Positions 12,076-23,580 of a stretch of DNA of 64,000 nt are shown piece by piece. The notes beneath the pieces were generated by a model that was not told the DNA's origin, did not search any database, and saw only the letters and a list, made by a program, of their open reading frames with translations. A program made the position numbers and the translations under genes. Each line of letters opens with the position of its first letter. The first letter of the stretch is position 1. Source of the stretch: Brachionus plicatilis (Eukaryota; Rotifera; Eurotatoria; Ploima; Brachionidae); contig QEOQ01000503.1 of assembly GCA_010279815.1 (NCBI GenBank), forward strand, positions 533,994-597,993, in the 5' to 3' direction.

Positions 12076-12083
12076 ATTAAAAC

Positions 12084-12636
12084 CTGGGATACCATTTTTT
12101 CTTAAACTAGTATCAAAAAAATAAATAGATGTTAACTTTTAATAACAATTTAAATAAATTAGAAATTTTTTATTTTTGAATTTTTTTATTAAAAAATCCT
12201 TTAAAAAAAATGCTGATCATGTTCATAAAATTTTACTAAAAAAGTTTTCTGAAATGAAAATTTTATTAATCAAAATCAATAGACAAGTATTTTTTTAGTT
12301 TTTTAAATGCACTGCTGACTTGCTTTCATTATTTATATTAAAAACTATCTAATAATAATTCAGTTATATAAATAAATTTTAAAGCAATTTTAACGTTTAG
12401 AAATTCAAATAATTGCATCATGCGAAGCAACTGCCAACTCATTATCTTATGTTTCACATATTGATTCTATTTGACCTGTAAATAGTTTTTTTTAGCTTTA
12501 CTAAAATATTGTTACTATCACATCTTACATTCTCTACATTCTATATTTAATCATATTAATCTTATATTTACAGATTTTATTGTTAGTAAAATTAAAAAAA
12601 TTTTACTGATATTTAAATGTGTTTTACTTTTTTAAA
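12084..12636. other. AT-rich spacer
   Basis: Nothing coding or structural recognised between the fold-back element and the Tc1/mariner block. Confidence 0.5.
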
Positions 12637-12811
12637 TTACAGTACTGCTATGAAATATGATTTTACTTTTTTTATCAAAAAATAAAAAAAGGTAATTTAA
12701 CGTAAATTTATGTAAAACATAAAATTCCAATGAGTAAATTCTCGTAAAATATTGTAAAAAAATTAAAAAAAACGTAAGAAAATGTAAATTTATTAAATTT
12801 ATTTTATTATA
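12637..12811. mobile_element. Extra partial copy of a Tc1/mariner terminus
   Basis: TACAGTACTGCTATGAAA at 12637 on is a diverged copy of the end that starts the full element at 12812. It is followed by similar TAAAATT/GTAAAAT words, so it is a solo end or local duplication. Confidence 0.55.
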
Positions 12812-13249
12812 CAGTACTGCTACGAAAATCTGTTTTTACGTAATTTTACGTGAAATTAAGTAAAATTACCGGAAATTACGTAAATTTTTGTAAAAAGTAA
12901 AAATTCCAAAAAATACTATTTTTTTTGAGATTTTTGCATTTTTTGACTTTTTTTAAATTTCTTGATAATTTTTAGTAATTATTTTTAAAAGTGGTATTTT
13001 TTAGAAGAAAAAAGTAAAAATAAAGTAAATTTTGTACAAATTTTAAAAAAGTTAATTATAAACAATAAACAAAAAGGCAAAAAAAAAATTTCAATTATAC
13101 ACATCACAATTTAATTCAATGATTCGAACAATCTCCATTTCTTTCTATAATCACTTTCACTACCTTAATTTGTATTAAAATTTTTTAAAGCTTAAATTGA
13201 AAATAAAAACTAATAAAAGCCTTTTTTAAATGATACATATAATTTTGGC

Positions 13250-14330
13250 ATTTTTCTTTGGTTAAAGATTTTTCAAAATCTTTGTTAGCCATTTCGGCTT
13301 CAGCTTCCGATAAAATCATTCTCTTCTCAACATACTATTTTATCTCGTTCCACATAAGTTTAATTGGATTTAAATCGGGAGACTTAGGTGGAGATTTAAT
13401 CTTTCTTTTAAAAAAAATGAATCAAATATTATCGACAAAGAATAATTACTAAAAAACAAATTACCCAAACAATATTGTTAAAATTTAAAAAAGTAGTGCA
13501 CAAAAAAGAACGATGCTTTGGGTAGTTGTCCTGGTGTAGTTTATACCGTAGTTTGAAGCCCCAATTGGTAATAAATAATCAGATAATATCTCCCGATGGG
13601 TCTGCATAATTTCGACAAGATAATTTCGACAAGTAATTTTTGGACATAAATCAATTCGACATGCAAAAATTCGACAAGACTAAATTAGACATAATAATAA
13701 TTCGACGTGTTATATTTCGACAAAATTAATTTCGACTTGAATTCTTTTTTTATGCTATTTTTTTTATTCTTTCAATTAGATTAATTAGTCATGGAAAATT
13801 TATCAAATTTGTTTGATACCCTTAATGTAATTTACTTAAATTTATTGATTGTATGAAAGTTGAACAGTCTAACACAGATAACTTGTACGTTCAGTTATCT
13901 ACTGGTGTGGTAAATAGACGCAAGGTTTGTTATGTGGTATTAGAAGAAAAGATTAATCAAGCAATTGTTGACTATAACACAGAAGAAGTCATTAAATTTT
14001 GCAAATATTTATCTTTTTTAATAGAATTCATGTAAAACAATTTTTTTATTACAAAACTATATAACCAATAAGAAAACAATATATTAGAAAATTGATTAAC
14101 GAATAAAATTTTTTTCATTTATTTATGTCGAATATTTTATGTCTAATTAATATCGCGTCGAAATTATACCTGTCCAATTTTTGTATCTACCTGTCGAATT
14201 AATTATGTCCAAATTTTCTTTGTCGAAATTATCTTGTCGAAATTATCCGCACCCCTCCCGATAAAGTATTGCATCCATGCTGCTCTTGAAAATTTTAAAA
14301 TATTATTAAAAAAAAGCTTTTCTTCTTATC
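13250..14330 (-). pseudogene. Broken Tc1/mariner transposase
   Basis: Two catalytic motif regions survive in broken frames on the minus strand: YKLHQDNYPKHRS (near 13500-13540), matching the second-Asp motif HQDNxPxH, and SPDLNPIKLMWNEIK (near 13345-13390), matching the third-acid motif. A stop follows the latter. The upstream part is split by the element at 13598-14254. It cannot make an active enzyme. Confidence 0.75.
13598..14254. mobile_element. Nested DNA element with TTTCGACAA repeats, 8-bp TSD
   Basis: Ends GGGTCTGCATAATTTCG and (reversed) GGGTGCGGATAATTTCG, with exact target duplications CTCCCGAT at 13590-13597 and 14255-14262. Near both ends the motif AATTTCGACAAG and relatives repeat many times, giving a fold-back shape. 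A 60-codon open frame at 13853-14035 is in the core; I do not recognise it. It interrupts the mariner transposase, so it is younger. Confidence 0.82.
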
Positions 14331-14732
14331 AGTTTCTTACAGCAAAATTTTTTCGTCTCTTAAATAAAATCTAAGGCCCATTGAATTATATTGGGATGTG
14401 TTTAATTGAATATTTTTTTTTTTTGCCATTTTGTTTTTTGTTTTATAATTAACTTTTTAAAAATTTGTACAAAATTTACTTTTTTTTACTAAAAATTACC
14501 ACTATCAAATAAAATTTCACATAAAATTACGTGAAAAATGAAATTTCGTTTTTTTCGAATTCAGGCCCAAAAAATTTTAAAGAAGTCAAAAAATGTCAAA
14601 AATCTTAAAATATTTACGTAAAATTACGTAAAATCTGGTAAATTCATTTTTTTACTTTAGTAATTTTCCGTAATTTAAATACGTAAAATAAAGTAAAAAA
14701 TTACATAAAAACAGTTTTTCGTAGCAGTATTG

Positions 14733-16069
14733 TAAGTTTCGTTTTTTTTTTTGTAATTTGGCATTTTTTATCTGATGATCAGCCTTAATACAGATTCAAA
14801 ATTTAATTTTTATTTAGAATTTAAATGAAATTAAAAAAAATTTCGTTAAATACATAAAATCTTGATAATCATATGAAAAACTGATTCAAAAGAATTTTGA
14901 AAAAAATTATTGCCAGTTTTTTTTCTCAAATAGATCTATTAAATTTTTGAACGGAGCTTGATAAATTTCATATCGAGTTGATTTCAACTTTCAGTTTTTT
15001 CGTAAGCCACTCGTTGATTTATTCTAGGAACAGGATGCTTTTGAGAATTTATATAATTGCTTATCATTCTCAAATTCAACCAATCTCGATAATTTAATCC
15101 TAGGTTTTCGGCCTCCTCATCAATTATTGACCAAACTTCTCTCAGATAGTGATTTTTCTTAAAAAATCGTTCAATGATTTCCAGTTATTGATGCTAAGTG
15201 GAATTCTTTCGTTGGTTTTCAAATTATCCACTGTAATTTTGTTCATCATTGCAGCTGATCATTTTTTTTCTATAATAAATTTCGATTCAAGATCTTCAAA
15301 TTGTCTGGTGTATTTATTCTAGGAACAGGATGCTTTTGAGAATTTATATAATTGCTTATCATTTTTAAATTCAATTTAATGTAAATTGAATTTGAACTTT
15401 TTAATAAAAAAAATATATTTTTTTAAAAGCATTTTACCGAGTCCAAAAAAATGCATCGCTTTCCATTAAACTGAAAAAAAAATATCTTAATAACCAAAAT
15501 TATTTGTTGCACTGGTAAATGATTCCCATAAAGTTTTGTTTAAATGGCTTGTCATCGGTACCAAAAATTGTAAATGTCCATTGCATACTGTTCCAGTTTG
15601 AAACGGGGAAAATATTTTCCCTTTGATTAAAAATAACTTGAATCAAAGTCTCCATTCAGATAAGCAAAAATACTGTCATAGCCTTTCAAGTAAGGTGAAA
15701 AAGACTCCAATAAAAAAGACTATGAGGTTTTGGAATATTTGGTTTTGCTTTTTGCTCCTCCTGCGATAAAATTCGTAAATTTTTTTAATCATTTTTGACA
15801 TTATTATAATTACAAAAATAACAGTCGGGGTTCGGTTTTTGATACGGTCGTGCTGAATTTTCTTTGTCATCTTCATGGACTGGAAGTGTCGAATATTGAT
15901 GGTATAAGTGTCATATAAAATAATTAAAGATATAAATATTGAAGTTATAAATAATATGCTCAAATTAATTATGTATTTAATTATGAATATAATTTAATTA
16001 TCTTTAAAATAATTTTTATACCATCAATATTTATATCTTTTATTTATTTTTGTATCCCAACGAAAGGGG
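14733..16069. other. Decayed repeat region
   Basis: Contains a direct repeat of about 50 bp (15015-15066 and 15306-15361, sharing GGAACAGGATGCTTTTGAGA). Broken minus-strand reading (KHPVPRINQRVAYE; NNWKSLNDFLRKI) looks like old transposon coding sequence, but the family was not recognised. A short inverted repeat of ATCAATATTTATATCTTT type lies at 15890-16045. Confidence 0.4.
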
Positions 16070-17500
16070 TCCGAGGCGAAGTTCTGGTTTAGGGTTCGGG
16101 ACATTAGTTCAGGGTTTAGGGTAAATTTTTTTTGCGGACTTAAGTTAAAAAAGGCTAGGTTGGGATTAAAGAGAATGTTTGCATCGAATGAATCATCTGC
16201 CTTAGCATTCGAAATAAGATAGCAGACTAATTGATAGATTGTTGCTGGTCAAGTTCACGTTTAGTTGATCTAGAATAACCAGTGGTTTTGGTACCTCGCC
16301 TTTTTTCACCGGTTATCTTCCAGTTGGAGCCAATGAAAACTGAAAACTCGGCGCATCAATTTGTCCATCAGAAGCAGCTAATTCTTCCTGTAATAAAGGC
16401 TGCTTAGGTACAAGTTCTTGAAGAACGGGTTCAGTTGGTCGCACATCTGAAATGGCTGACGAATGCTGGAGCCTCGAACATAAGGGCTCATTTAAGCGTT
16501 CTTTACCCTTTTAAACCAATTCAAATACCAAATTAATATGCACCAAGAAAGGATATAAAAATCTAACGATTGAATTTGTTAAATAGTGTAGAATTGGCTT
16601 TTTTACGACAACGTTTTCTGAAAAAAGACACGATGTCAGCATTTTTCATGCTCTCACCACAATCTTTACGTATCGTAAAAAGCTCGAGAATTAGAGATTG
16701 TGTCTCCTCCAAGGTCAAAGTTTCGTAGCTGGAAGGAAACAATGTTGCAAAAACAATATTGGATGGTTAGGAGGTTACGCACCTGGTTAACCTAGCACAA
16801 GTAATTATCTTGAATCGACAAACAATAAAATAAAAGAGACAATGAAAGGCAAACGACAAGAATTAATTGCTTTTCTTGACAAATGTCAAAAAGTACTTGT
16901 AAAAGGTTGGTCAATTGAGAGGTCACCAATACTAAAATTTGTTAATCCAGATAATAAAATCAAAAAAATTTAGCACAGTACCCTATATCACTAAAAAAAC
17001 ATGAATAACGGACATGAATGCAATTGCTTGAACAAAACTGTAACAGATTATTTTTATGTTAAAGAAGGTCACTTTTATGATCGGAGTCATAATGAATGCA
17101 AAGAATATGAGCAAAAATTGGCATCAAAAAGTTGACCATATTGCAGTTTGTGCGAGGCTTAAAAAAATGTGCACTTGACATTGTTGTTATGGATCTACCA
17201 ATTCAACCGAATCGTTAACGTGGTGCTCCAGAAAAAAATAAAACCAGCTCTAAAGATATAACCATCAGATATGGCCGCAGAAAAGATACAAAAGGCATCT
17301 CTTGTGATGATGATGATATAAACGAAGTTGTGCCTAATAATCAAAACAACAAACAATATTCAATCAAGAATCTACTCGAAATAGTGAATCTTAAACATGT
17401 GAAAAATGTGGCTAAATTATGAAAAAAAACGATATTTTTATTTTGATAATTGTTGATATTTTTTATTTTTTGAGGTGAGTATTATCTTTTTAAGGTTTTA
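16070..17500. other. Region of higher complexity with decayed coding, family unknown
   Basis: Less AT-rich than its surroundings, with several short broken frames on both strands. Examples on the plus strand are CNCLNKTVTDYFYVKE near 17020 and RGAPEKNKTSSKD near 17220. Probably a dead transposon. I could not assign a family and see no intact gene. Confidence 0.35.
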
Positions 17501-17719
17501 TAATGTAATTGTTCTATTTTGAATTGAATCGACCGAATTTTAAAAATTTTCATAAAATTTGAATGGTTTGAAAAAATGAAAAAATTTTGCAATTTTTGAG
17601 TGAAAGATTGAATAAATTATCATATCCAATAAAAAAATATCCAGTAAAAAAAAATAAAAATAAAATAAAAATCCGGTCGATTTTCATTGAATTCACTCAA
17701 GATGTCTAAAATTGTAAAA

Positions 17720-19045
17720 CAACGGGAAGTCATGATGTTTTGGACTAATTTCAAAATAATAAAAAAATATGAAAGGATAATACACACTTAGTAACTAGGT
17801 CTTCTTGTTAATTTTTTTTTGGTTTTGGTTTCGATTTGTGTAAACTTTAACTTTTCTTTGACCAAAAACGTACCTGCTATTCTTTTAGCTCAGTGTCCCA
17901 GGCCTAAAAATTCTTTCTGAAAAAACAAACATAGTAATAATATTTTGAACGTTTTTAGCTATATAATACTAAGATAATATTTTTATCATTTTCGGTTCTT
18001 AAGATAACTTAAAAAACCGTCAATAAAAGCCTATTTTAAAGAATCTCAAAAATTCGTTAGGAAGCGGCTTTTTGTCGATTGCTTTCGATAGGAAAATCCT
18101 ATTTACACGAAATTTTGCACAGATGTACATTGATATGATTTAATTATGTCCTGCTACTATTAAGCAGATCCGAGGTTCTATATGACTTCTAGGATAAAAT
18201 TTCTTGAAAAAAAGTATAAAATGGTCAGGTTGAAAATTCTTTATAAAAGTATATATAACTAAAGCTAAAACAAAAACAATATGAAACTAAAAAAGGATGA
18301 TTTTTATTTTTTAAAACTTAAAGGATGAGCTTTCTTGACTTTTTTTCCATTCTTGAAATGCTCGACAGCAAGTTGTCTTAATTCATTGGGTTTAGCCATA
18401 ACTAAAAGTTAATTCAAGAACTAGGTAAATTTTTTATTTTTTTTTCTGAAAAAGAACAAAAATTCAAGAAGATTAAAAAAAAACTCAAATTATACATAAT
18501 TTTCGATAAGAATTGAAATTACAAAATTTTTTTAACAAGAGTACAGTTGAATTAAACTACAGTTAAATCATCCTAAAAAAGAAAAGCAGTTTCAAGCTTT
18601 AATAAGAGGGTTAGGGCAGTTGAATTAGCAAATGGGGAATATTGCCTTAAATCTTTCACAAAAGTTGAGTATTAATTTTTTCAAAAATAAGGAACGGAGT
18701 CCATATGACCAAGATAGGTTTAGAAGGCTCGTCTTTTAAGCTTTATAAAAATCATAAAATCATCCTTTTTAGCTATGCTGTTATAAAAATTTTAAATCTG
18801 ACCATTATTTACTTTTTTTCAAGAAATTTTATCCTAGAAGTCGAATGGAACCTCGGATCTGCTTAATAGTAGCAGGACACAATTTACTCACATCATTGTT
18901 ATTGGCTTTCATTGACGGTTTTTTAAGCATATCTTATGAACGGAAAGAGCTAATAAACAAGTATGTAAAATTTCAGCCTTCTCCGATTATCCTTTCATAT
19001 TTTTTTTTAACTTTGAAATTTGTCCAAAACATTATGACTCACCCG
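17720..19045. mobile_element. Tc1-like fold-back remnant
   Basis: Blocks at 17720-17785 and 17995-18260 recur inverted at 18995-19045 and 18745-18935 (shared words: AGATCCGAGGTTC/GAACCTCGGATCT and TTTTATCCTAGAAGTC). The core encodes a transposase start on the minus strand (see 18304-18399). The arms are far longer than normal Tc1 ends. Confidence 0.6.
18304..18399 (-). pseudogene. N-terminal fragment of a Tc1-type transposase
   Basis: MAKPNELRQLAVEHFKNGK and about a dozen more residues, then stop. This is the opening of the helix-turn-helix DNA-binding domain of Tc1-like transposases. The rest of the enzyme is missing. Confidence 0.5.
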
Positions 19046-19770
19046 TTAGAAAAAAAATGCCATATATTAACGATTAGAAATGTAAAAATAAAAATCAATT
19101 AATCCTAACAGCAAACCTAAAGCCGAGTGTTGCCGAAGATTCTATCTTTTGCTCGTTTAATTAGTTGTCTAAAAATTTTAAGATTTTCCCTTTTGAAATG
19201 TTCATTTTGAAGGACTCTTAATCGATTGTTTTAATAAATTAAAAAAAAACAAAAATGCACAAATATCTCGATAAGTTGTCAAAAGAGTGTGCAAAATAGA
19301 TTCGTACCCTTACCCTATTTTTTTGAATTTTTTTGAAGACGTTCTCGCTATTGATTAATTAATTTGATATAACTCTGACATCAAGGGGTTAAGGAGTAAG
19401 AAGTAAACATTTTATAGCAGCAGATGTTGATATGATAGCTTTTAATATTTATTTTATGTAATATTACATTTTTAAGTTAATTTATTTTTTTCTAATTTTT
19501 TTTGTTTTTTTAACTCTTTTTTTAAGCTTTTTTATCCCTAAAGAATGCAATTGAAATATAAATGTATAAAAAAAAATAACATTTTCAGAGTCTTATTTAA
19601 AAATCATTAAAGTTAAATTTACCAAAAAGATGAATTTAATTTTTTACTTGGTAACGCACATTTTAAATTATCAAGCATAATTTCTAACTAATACATAAAT
19701 AATTAAAAAATTGAAACAATAACTAAATTTTTTTAAATTAAATCTAATTTTTAAATTTTTTTAATTTAAG

Positions 19771-21546
19771 ATGAGCTTCTCCGACTTCAATTTTTTGACA
19801 AATATACAAGATTTATCAACATCTTTAACAGAAAAAATTGATAAAAGTTTTCTATATGATATTGCTGAGGAGTACTACAGTACCGAAAAAGTGCTAGAAT
19901 TCATTAATTCTACTTGTGAAAAAAAATTTCCAAAGATTTTAATCGAAATGCTGGACTTTTTCTATGAAAAAAAAGTACTCAACTATGAGAATGAAATAGA
20001 TGATGAATACATAGACATGACCCGTGTATCAATTGCAATTATACGAAATTTTAGCAACGAATCAGTCAGATTTCGTGGCGAAATTCACATACAAAATGGC
20101 TTAAAGGTCCTTTTTAAGTATTTAAATGACACTAATTTTCTGCACCACACTCTGCAAAACATATCACTTAATCAACTGTTTCGAGACTTTGTAGGATGCC
20201 TAGAAAATCTCTGCAAGTCATACGAAAATTTTAAGCAAGAATGGAAGAAGCAAAATTCCGTAGAGACCATTTTAAGTTTGTCAGAGAAATCAAAGCATGT
20301 TTTAGATAGCCAATTGGCCTGCTACATGATACTAGCTTTTATCACAGAAGAAGAAGAGATAGCCAAGTTTCCTGATATCAATAAGTCAATTGAGGGCATA
20401 GTTAACATAATTGCAGAGATTACTACAAGACTTACCAACAAGAAACCTGTGCAAAGAATTTCAATCGAAATAAATGAATTAAATGAATCGTTTGAGGTTT
20501 TGACATGTGAAAAAATGAACACACAATGGAGTATAATAGAACTGCTGGACGCTTTGTATCACATGGCTGTAAATGACTCACTAAAGGCAAATATATATTT
20601 TGACAACAAAATGAATGAACACTTGAGGATTCTGATCGAAAATGGCAATGAAATTGAAAAAGCCTATAGCATTAAATTATTGTGGCAATTATGCTTTAAC
20701 TCGAAAATAAGTGAACAAGTTTTCCAAGACAATAAATTTTTTAATGAAATTGAGGGCTATACAAAAAGTTCTCAAAAAGAATTGTCCAAAAATTCAAACG
20801 GGTGCATTTGGACTATTAACAATAAACAGACACCTTCGATGACTAGTCAATCAAGTTCAAAGCATATAATGATTAGTTATAACCGAGAGAGTAGAGATTT
20901 ATGTCTCAAAATCAAGCAAGATCTTGAAAAAAAAGGCCACAAAATTTGGATAGATGTTTTTGATATACATGGTTCAAGTTTGGAGGCTATGGCCAAAGCG
21001 ATCGAAGACTCTAAATGTGTCCTGGTGTGCATGACTGAAAAGTACAAAATGAGCTCTAATTGTAGATTGGAAGCCGAATATGCTCTGCAAATAAATAAGC
21101 CAATTGTTCCATTGATTATGCAGCCCAATTACAAACCAGATGGCTGGCTTGGCTTAATTTTAGGAGCTAAAATATTTGTCAATTTTACCAAGTATGGTTA
21201 TGACGAATGCATCAGACGGGTTATTCACGAAATAAATAATACTGGCGTCAAATATGATACTAAAAGCGAAACAAGCGTTCAAGCTTCTGTAAACGAGAAT
21301 ATAGATGGTATTGATAAACAAGAATGGACTGAGGATAAGATTGAAGAATGGATTAAAGAGAAAAAGTTTAATGAAAAAATTGTTAAAAATTTATTACCAT
21401 GCAATGGTAAAATGTTAAAACAGCTTTATGAAATGTTGCTTGAAGCACCCGAATTTTACTATTCTTCCATAAATTCGGACAAAACTGTTCCGTTGCGTGA
21501 TGTACTCTATTTTACTACTGAACTAAAAGATTTGCTTAAAAAATAA
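19771..21546 (+). CDS. ARM-TIR-SAM-like protein, possible NAD-cleaving TIR enzyme
   Basis: Single exon, 591 residues. Residues 1-345 are all-helical with ARM/HEAT-like spacing (RVSIAIIRNFSNES, GCLENLCKSYENF, YSIKLLWQLCFNS). A TIR domain spans about 365-490: HIMISYNRES (box 1), GHKIWIDVFDIHGSS, then CRLEAEYA, whose Glu434 (E-x-x-x-A) aligns with the catalytic glutamate of SARM1-type TIR NADases. Residues about 519-591 resemble a SAM domain (WTEDKIEEWIKEKKF). SARM1 has ARM-SAM-SAM-TIR, so domain order differs. Known TIR enzymes cleave NAD+ in axon loss or immunity, but activity here is inference. The start is the first ATG, directly after a poly-T stretch and AAG, which looks like a splice acceptor, so an upstream non-coding exon or spliced leader is possible. 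AATAAA (21542-21547) overlaps the stop. The gene stands alone among transposons. Being single-exon in this intron-bearing genome, it may be a retrocopy or a member of an expanded family. Confidence 0.88.
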   Translation: MSFSDFNFLTNIQDLSTSLTEKIDKSFLYDIAEEYYSTEKVLEFINSTCEKKFPKILIEMLDFFYEKKVLNYENEIDDEYIDMTRVSIAIIRNFSNESVRFRGEIHIQNGLKVLFKYLNDTNFLHHTLQNISLNQLFRDFVGCLENLCKSYENFKQEWKKQNSVETILSLSEKSKHVLDSQLACYMILAFITEEEEIAKFPDINKSIEGIVNIIAEITTRLTNKKPVQRISIEINELNESFEVLTCEKMNTQWSIIELLDALYHMAVNDSLKANIYFDNKMNEHLRILIENGNEIEKAYSIKLLWQLCFNSKISEQVFQDNKFFNEIEGYTKSSQKELSKNSNGCIWTINNKQTPSMTSQSSSKHIMISYNRESRDLCLKIKQDLEKKGHKIWIDVFDIHGSSLEAMAKAIEDSKCVLVCMTEKYKMSSNCRLEAEYALQINKPIVPLIMQPNYKPDGWLGLILGAKIFVNFTKYGYDECIRRVIHEINNTGVKYDTKSETSVQASVNENIDGIDKQEWTEDKIEEWIKEKKFNEKIVKNLLPCNGKMLKQLYEMLLEAPEFYYSSINSDKTVPLRDVLYFTTELKDLLKK

Positions 21547-22560
21547 AAGCTTGATAATGAATACAATTTAATCATTGAAACAATTTGAGCTTCCAATTTT
21601 TCTAAGCTATCTAACTGTTGTAAAATCGAAAATGGTAAAAAATTTATTAATCTTGAAAATTTCCTTTTATTAATATTAAAAATTAAAAAGCTTTAAGTCT
21701 ATTTTTTTGGAATTATTAATAGTATTCAATTGTACATTAGAGTAGCACAATGTTTTCAATCAAAAAAGTATCAAATTTGTAGCATTTTCTTTTTTACAAA
21801 AAAGGACATATTTAAAAATCAATAAAAAATGTACGCAAATTTTTAACTAAAAGTATTTTTTTTTAATTAAACTCAAATTTAGCATATTTAAGTTTTTATC
21901 GTAATTTTTGTACATTGTTCTGAACCTCAATAACTTATAATGTGATTTTTTTCCCACATTATACAATAATAAGGTTGTAATTTTTTTAAATCAGAGTATC
22001 CAGAATTCAGTTCTAATTCAAAAGCAATCAATTTCTTACATTAATTAATTTACATTGACAAAATAAGACAAAATTCAAACACATATATGTAAGAACTTAC
22101 CTCAAAACTAGCATATCTAGCCAACAGTGTGTAATAAAAGTGTAATTTCATGTATTTTTTCAAGAATAAGCTAATTTCAAAAAAGTTCGTAAAACTTTTT
22201 TTTCTAAATTATTTTAACTAAAGAAATTTAAGTCCAAAGCTTTGTTTGAAAAAAAAATTATTTCTGAAAAAAAAGAACGCTCAAAGAACTCCGTCCTTCG
22301 TCAGCGTTTTTCGCGCCGGCGAATGGCGTCTTTTTAGGGTTTTTTTTTCAGTAACCGTTGATGTCGAAAATTGAGATTAATACACACGTTAAAAGATATA
22401 TTCCTATAGGAAATTTCATATTTCTGTAAAAATTATAATTAATAGAAGTTGCTCAATTAAATTAACAATAATTCTTCTGTTAACCCCTCTTACAAAATTA
22501 AAAAAAAAATCAATGACGTCTCGTTACTCGCATATAAAGCTCGGCTTCTCTATCTTTATT
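21547..22560. other. Intergenic AT-rich DNA
   Basis: No gene seen. A small GC-rich patch at 22290-22330 (CGTTTTTCGCGCCGGCGAATGG) has a loosely similar partner rich in CAGCGTTTTT at 23330-23420, probably parts of a decayed repeat. Confidence 0.4.
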
Positions 22561-22570
22561 TTTATTTAAT

Positions 22571-22615
22571 CTGAAGGAGCTTTAGCTCGGCATAAATAAA
22601 CAAACAAAAATAAAA
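22571..22615 (+). mobile_element. Solo LINE 3' tail (stem-loop plus A-rich tail)
   Basis: CTGAAGGAGCTTTAGCTCGG followed by CATAAATAAACAAACAAA. The GAGC/GCTC halves pair into a short hairpin. The same tail ends the reverse-transcriptase fragment at 46341, and copies occur at 23545, 23803 and 50312, which identifies it as a LINE terminus. Confidence 0.6.
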
Positions 22616-22689
22616 TAAATCACCCTACATTTTATATTTATATATATGCCGTTATATATGGCTAATATTCGAAAATAACTGCATGTGGT

Positions 22690-22783
22690 TTCTCATCGAA
22701 CACTGGTTTTCAAATTGGTAAAAAGATATGTCGTTATAGTCTAAAATGACCATTTTGAAAACCAGTGTTCGATAAGAAACGAA
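22690..22783. repeat. Short inverted repeat (MITE-like)
   Basis: Arms containing TTTCTCATCGAACACTGG and CCAGTGTTCGATAAGAAA, each about 30 bp, with a ~35-bp loop. No clear target duplication. Confidence 0.6.
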
Positions 22784-23108
22784 TGCTGTAAAAATCGAGC
22801 AAATACGTTATCTCATTTTTTTACAATATATCTTACTATTTAAAAATCAAATGTGCTAAAATCTTAACTAAAATATTAAGAATGAAAGAAAAAACTTTCC
22901 CACGCTTATTTAAATGTAAGAAATAATTTTGCCATGTCTGTTACATTCCTAACTTATTTCAATAAAAATAAAAAAAATTAGACAAGATAATCTCAGACTT
23001 ATTTTCATTTATCGACATTTACTTCAAAATATTAAATTTATCATATCATTAGCTACATATTTAAATCCTGAACAATCTAGGAAAGAAAGAAAAAATTTTT
23101 AGGCAAAT

Positions 23109-23244
23109 TATATTTTATATTTTATATTTTATATTTTATATTTTATATTTTATATTTTATATTTTATATTTTATATTTTATATTTTATATTTTATATTTT
23201 ATATTTTATATTTTATATTTTATATTTTATATTTTATATTTTAT
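23109..23244. repeat. Heptamer microsatellite (ATTTTAT)n
   Basis: About 19 near-perfect copies of ATTTTAT in tandem, followed by a short AAT run. Confidence 0.9.
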
Positions 23245-23544
23245 TTTAATAATAATAATTTAATTAAATTTCCGCAATTAACTGATTAAGAAATTCAATA
23301 AACCATATGGCTCCAATTTATTCAATTTTTAGCAGCGTTTTTTCAGCGTTCTGCAGCGTGAAAAACGCTGTAAAAACACTGAAAGAAGCCATTTTAACGC
23401 TGGAAAAACAGCGTTTTTTTTTCAGAGGTCTTTTAATTATCTTCAAAAAAAAATTAAAATTTTTTGAAGGTTAATGTCTTGAAAGCTATATTTTGACAAT
23501 TTTCCACACTGAACTTTTATTATTTATTTATTTTTTTTTTCTGT

Positions 23545-23580
23545 ACCGAGCTTGAGCTCCTTCAGAATTAAAAATAAAAA
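23545..23580 (-). mobile_element. Solo LINE 3' tail
   Basis: Reverse complement reads CTGAAGGAGCTCAAGCTCGG, the same hairpin as at 22571, with an A-rich flank. Confidence 0.6.

Larger units (their letters stand above)
12812..14732 (-). mobile_element. Dead Tc1/mariner element carrying a nested insertion
   Basis: The left end CAGTACTGCTACGAAAA is preceded by TA. The right end ...TTCGTAGCAGTATTG is followed by TA. Length minus the nested insertion is about 1.26 kb, normal for the superfamily. Transposase remnants lie on the minus strand inside. Confidence 0.8.

Noticed and set aside
11620..12080. Open frames of 108-147 codons on both strands
   Set aside because: They are translations of the CGGA repeat arms, open in several frames at once.
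15676..15963. 95-codon minus-strand frame
   Set aside because: Composition matches AT-rich background; no domain or splice signals.
16085..16125. TTTAGGG-like repeats suggesting an interstitial telomere
   Set aside because: Only three irregular occurrences; not a tandem array.
23109..23244. CRISPR-like periodicity
   Set aside because: Simple heptamer satellite without spacers, in a eukaryotic genome.
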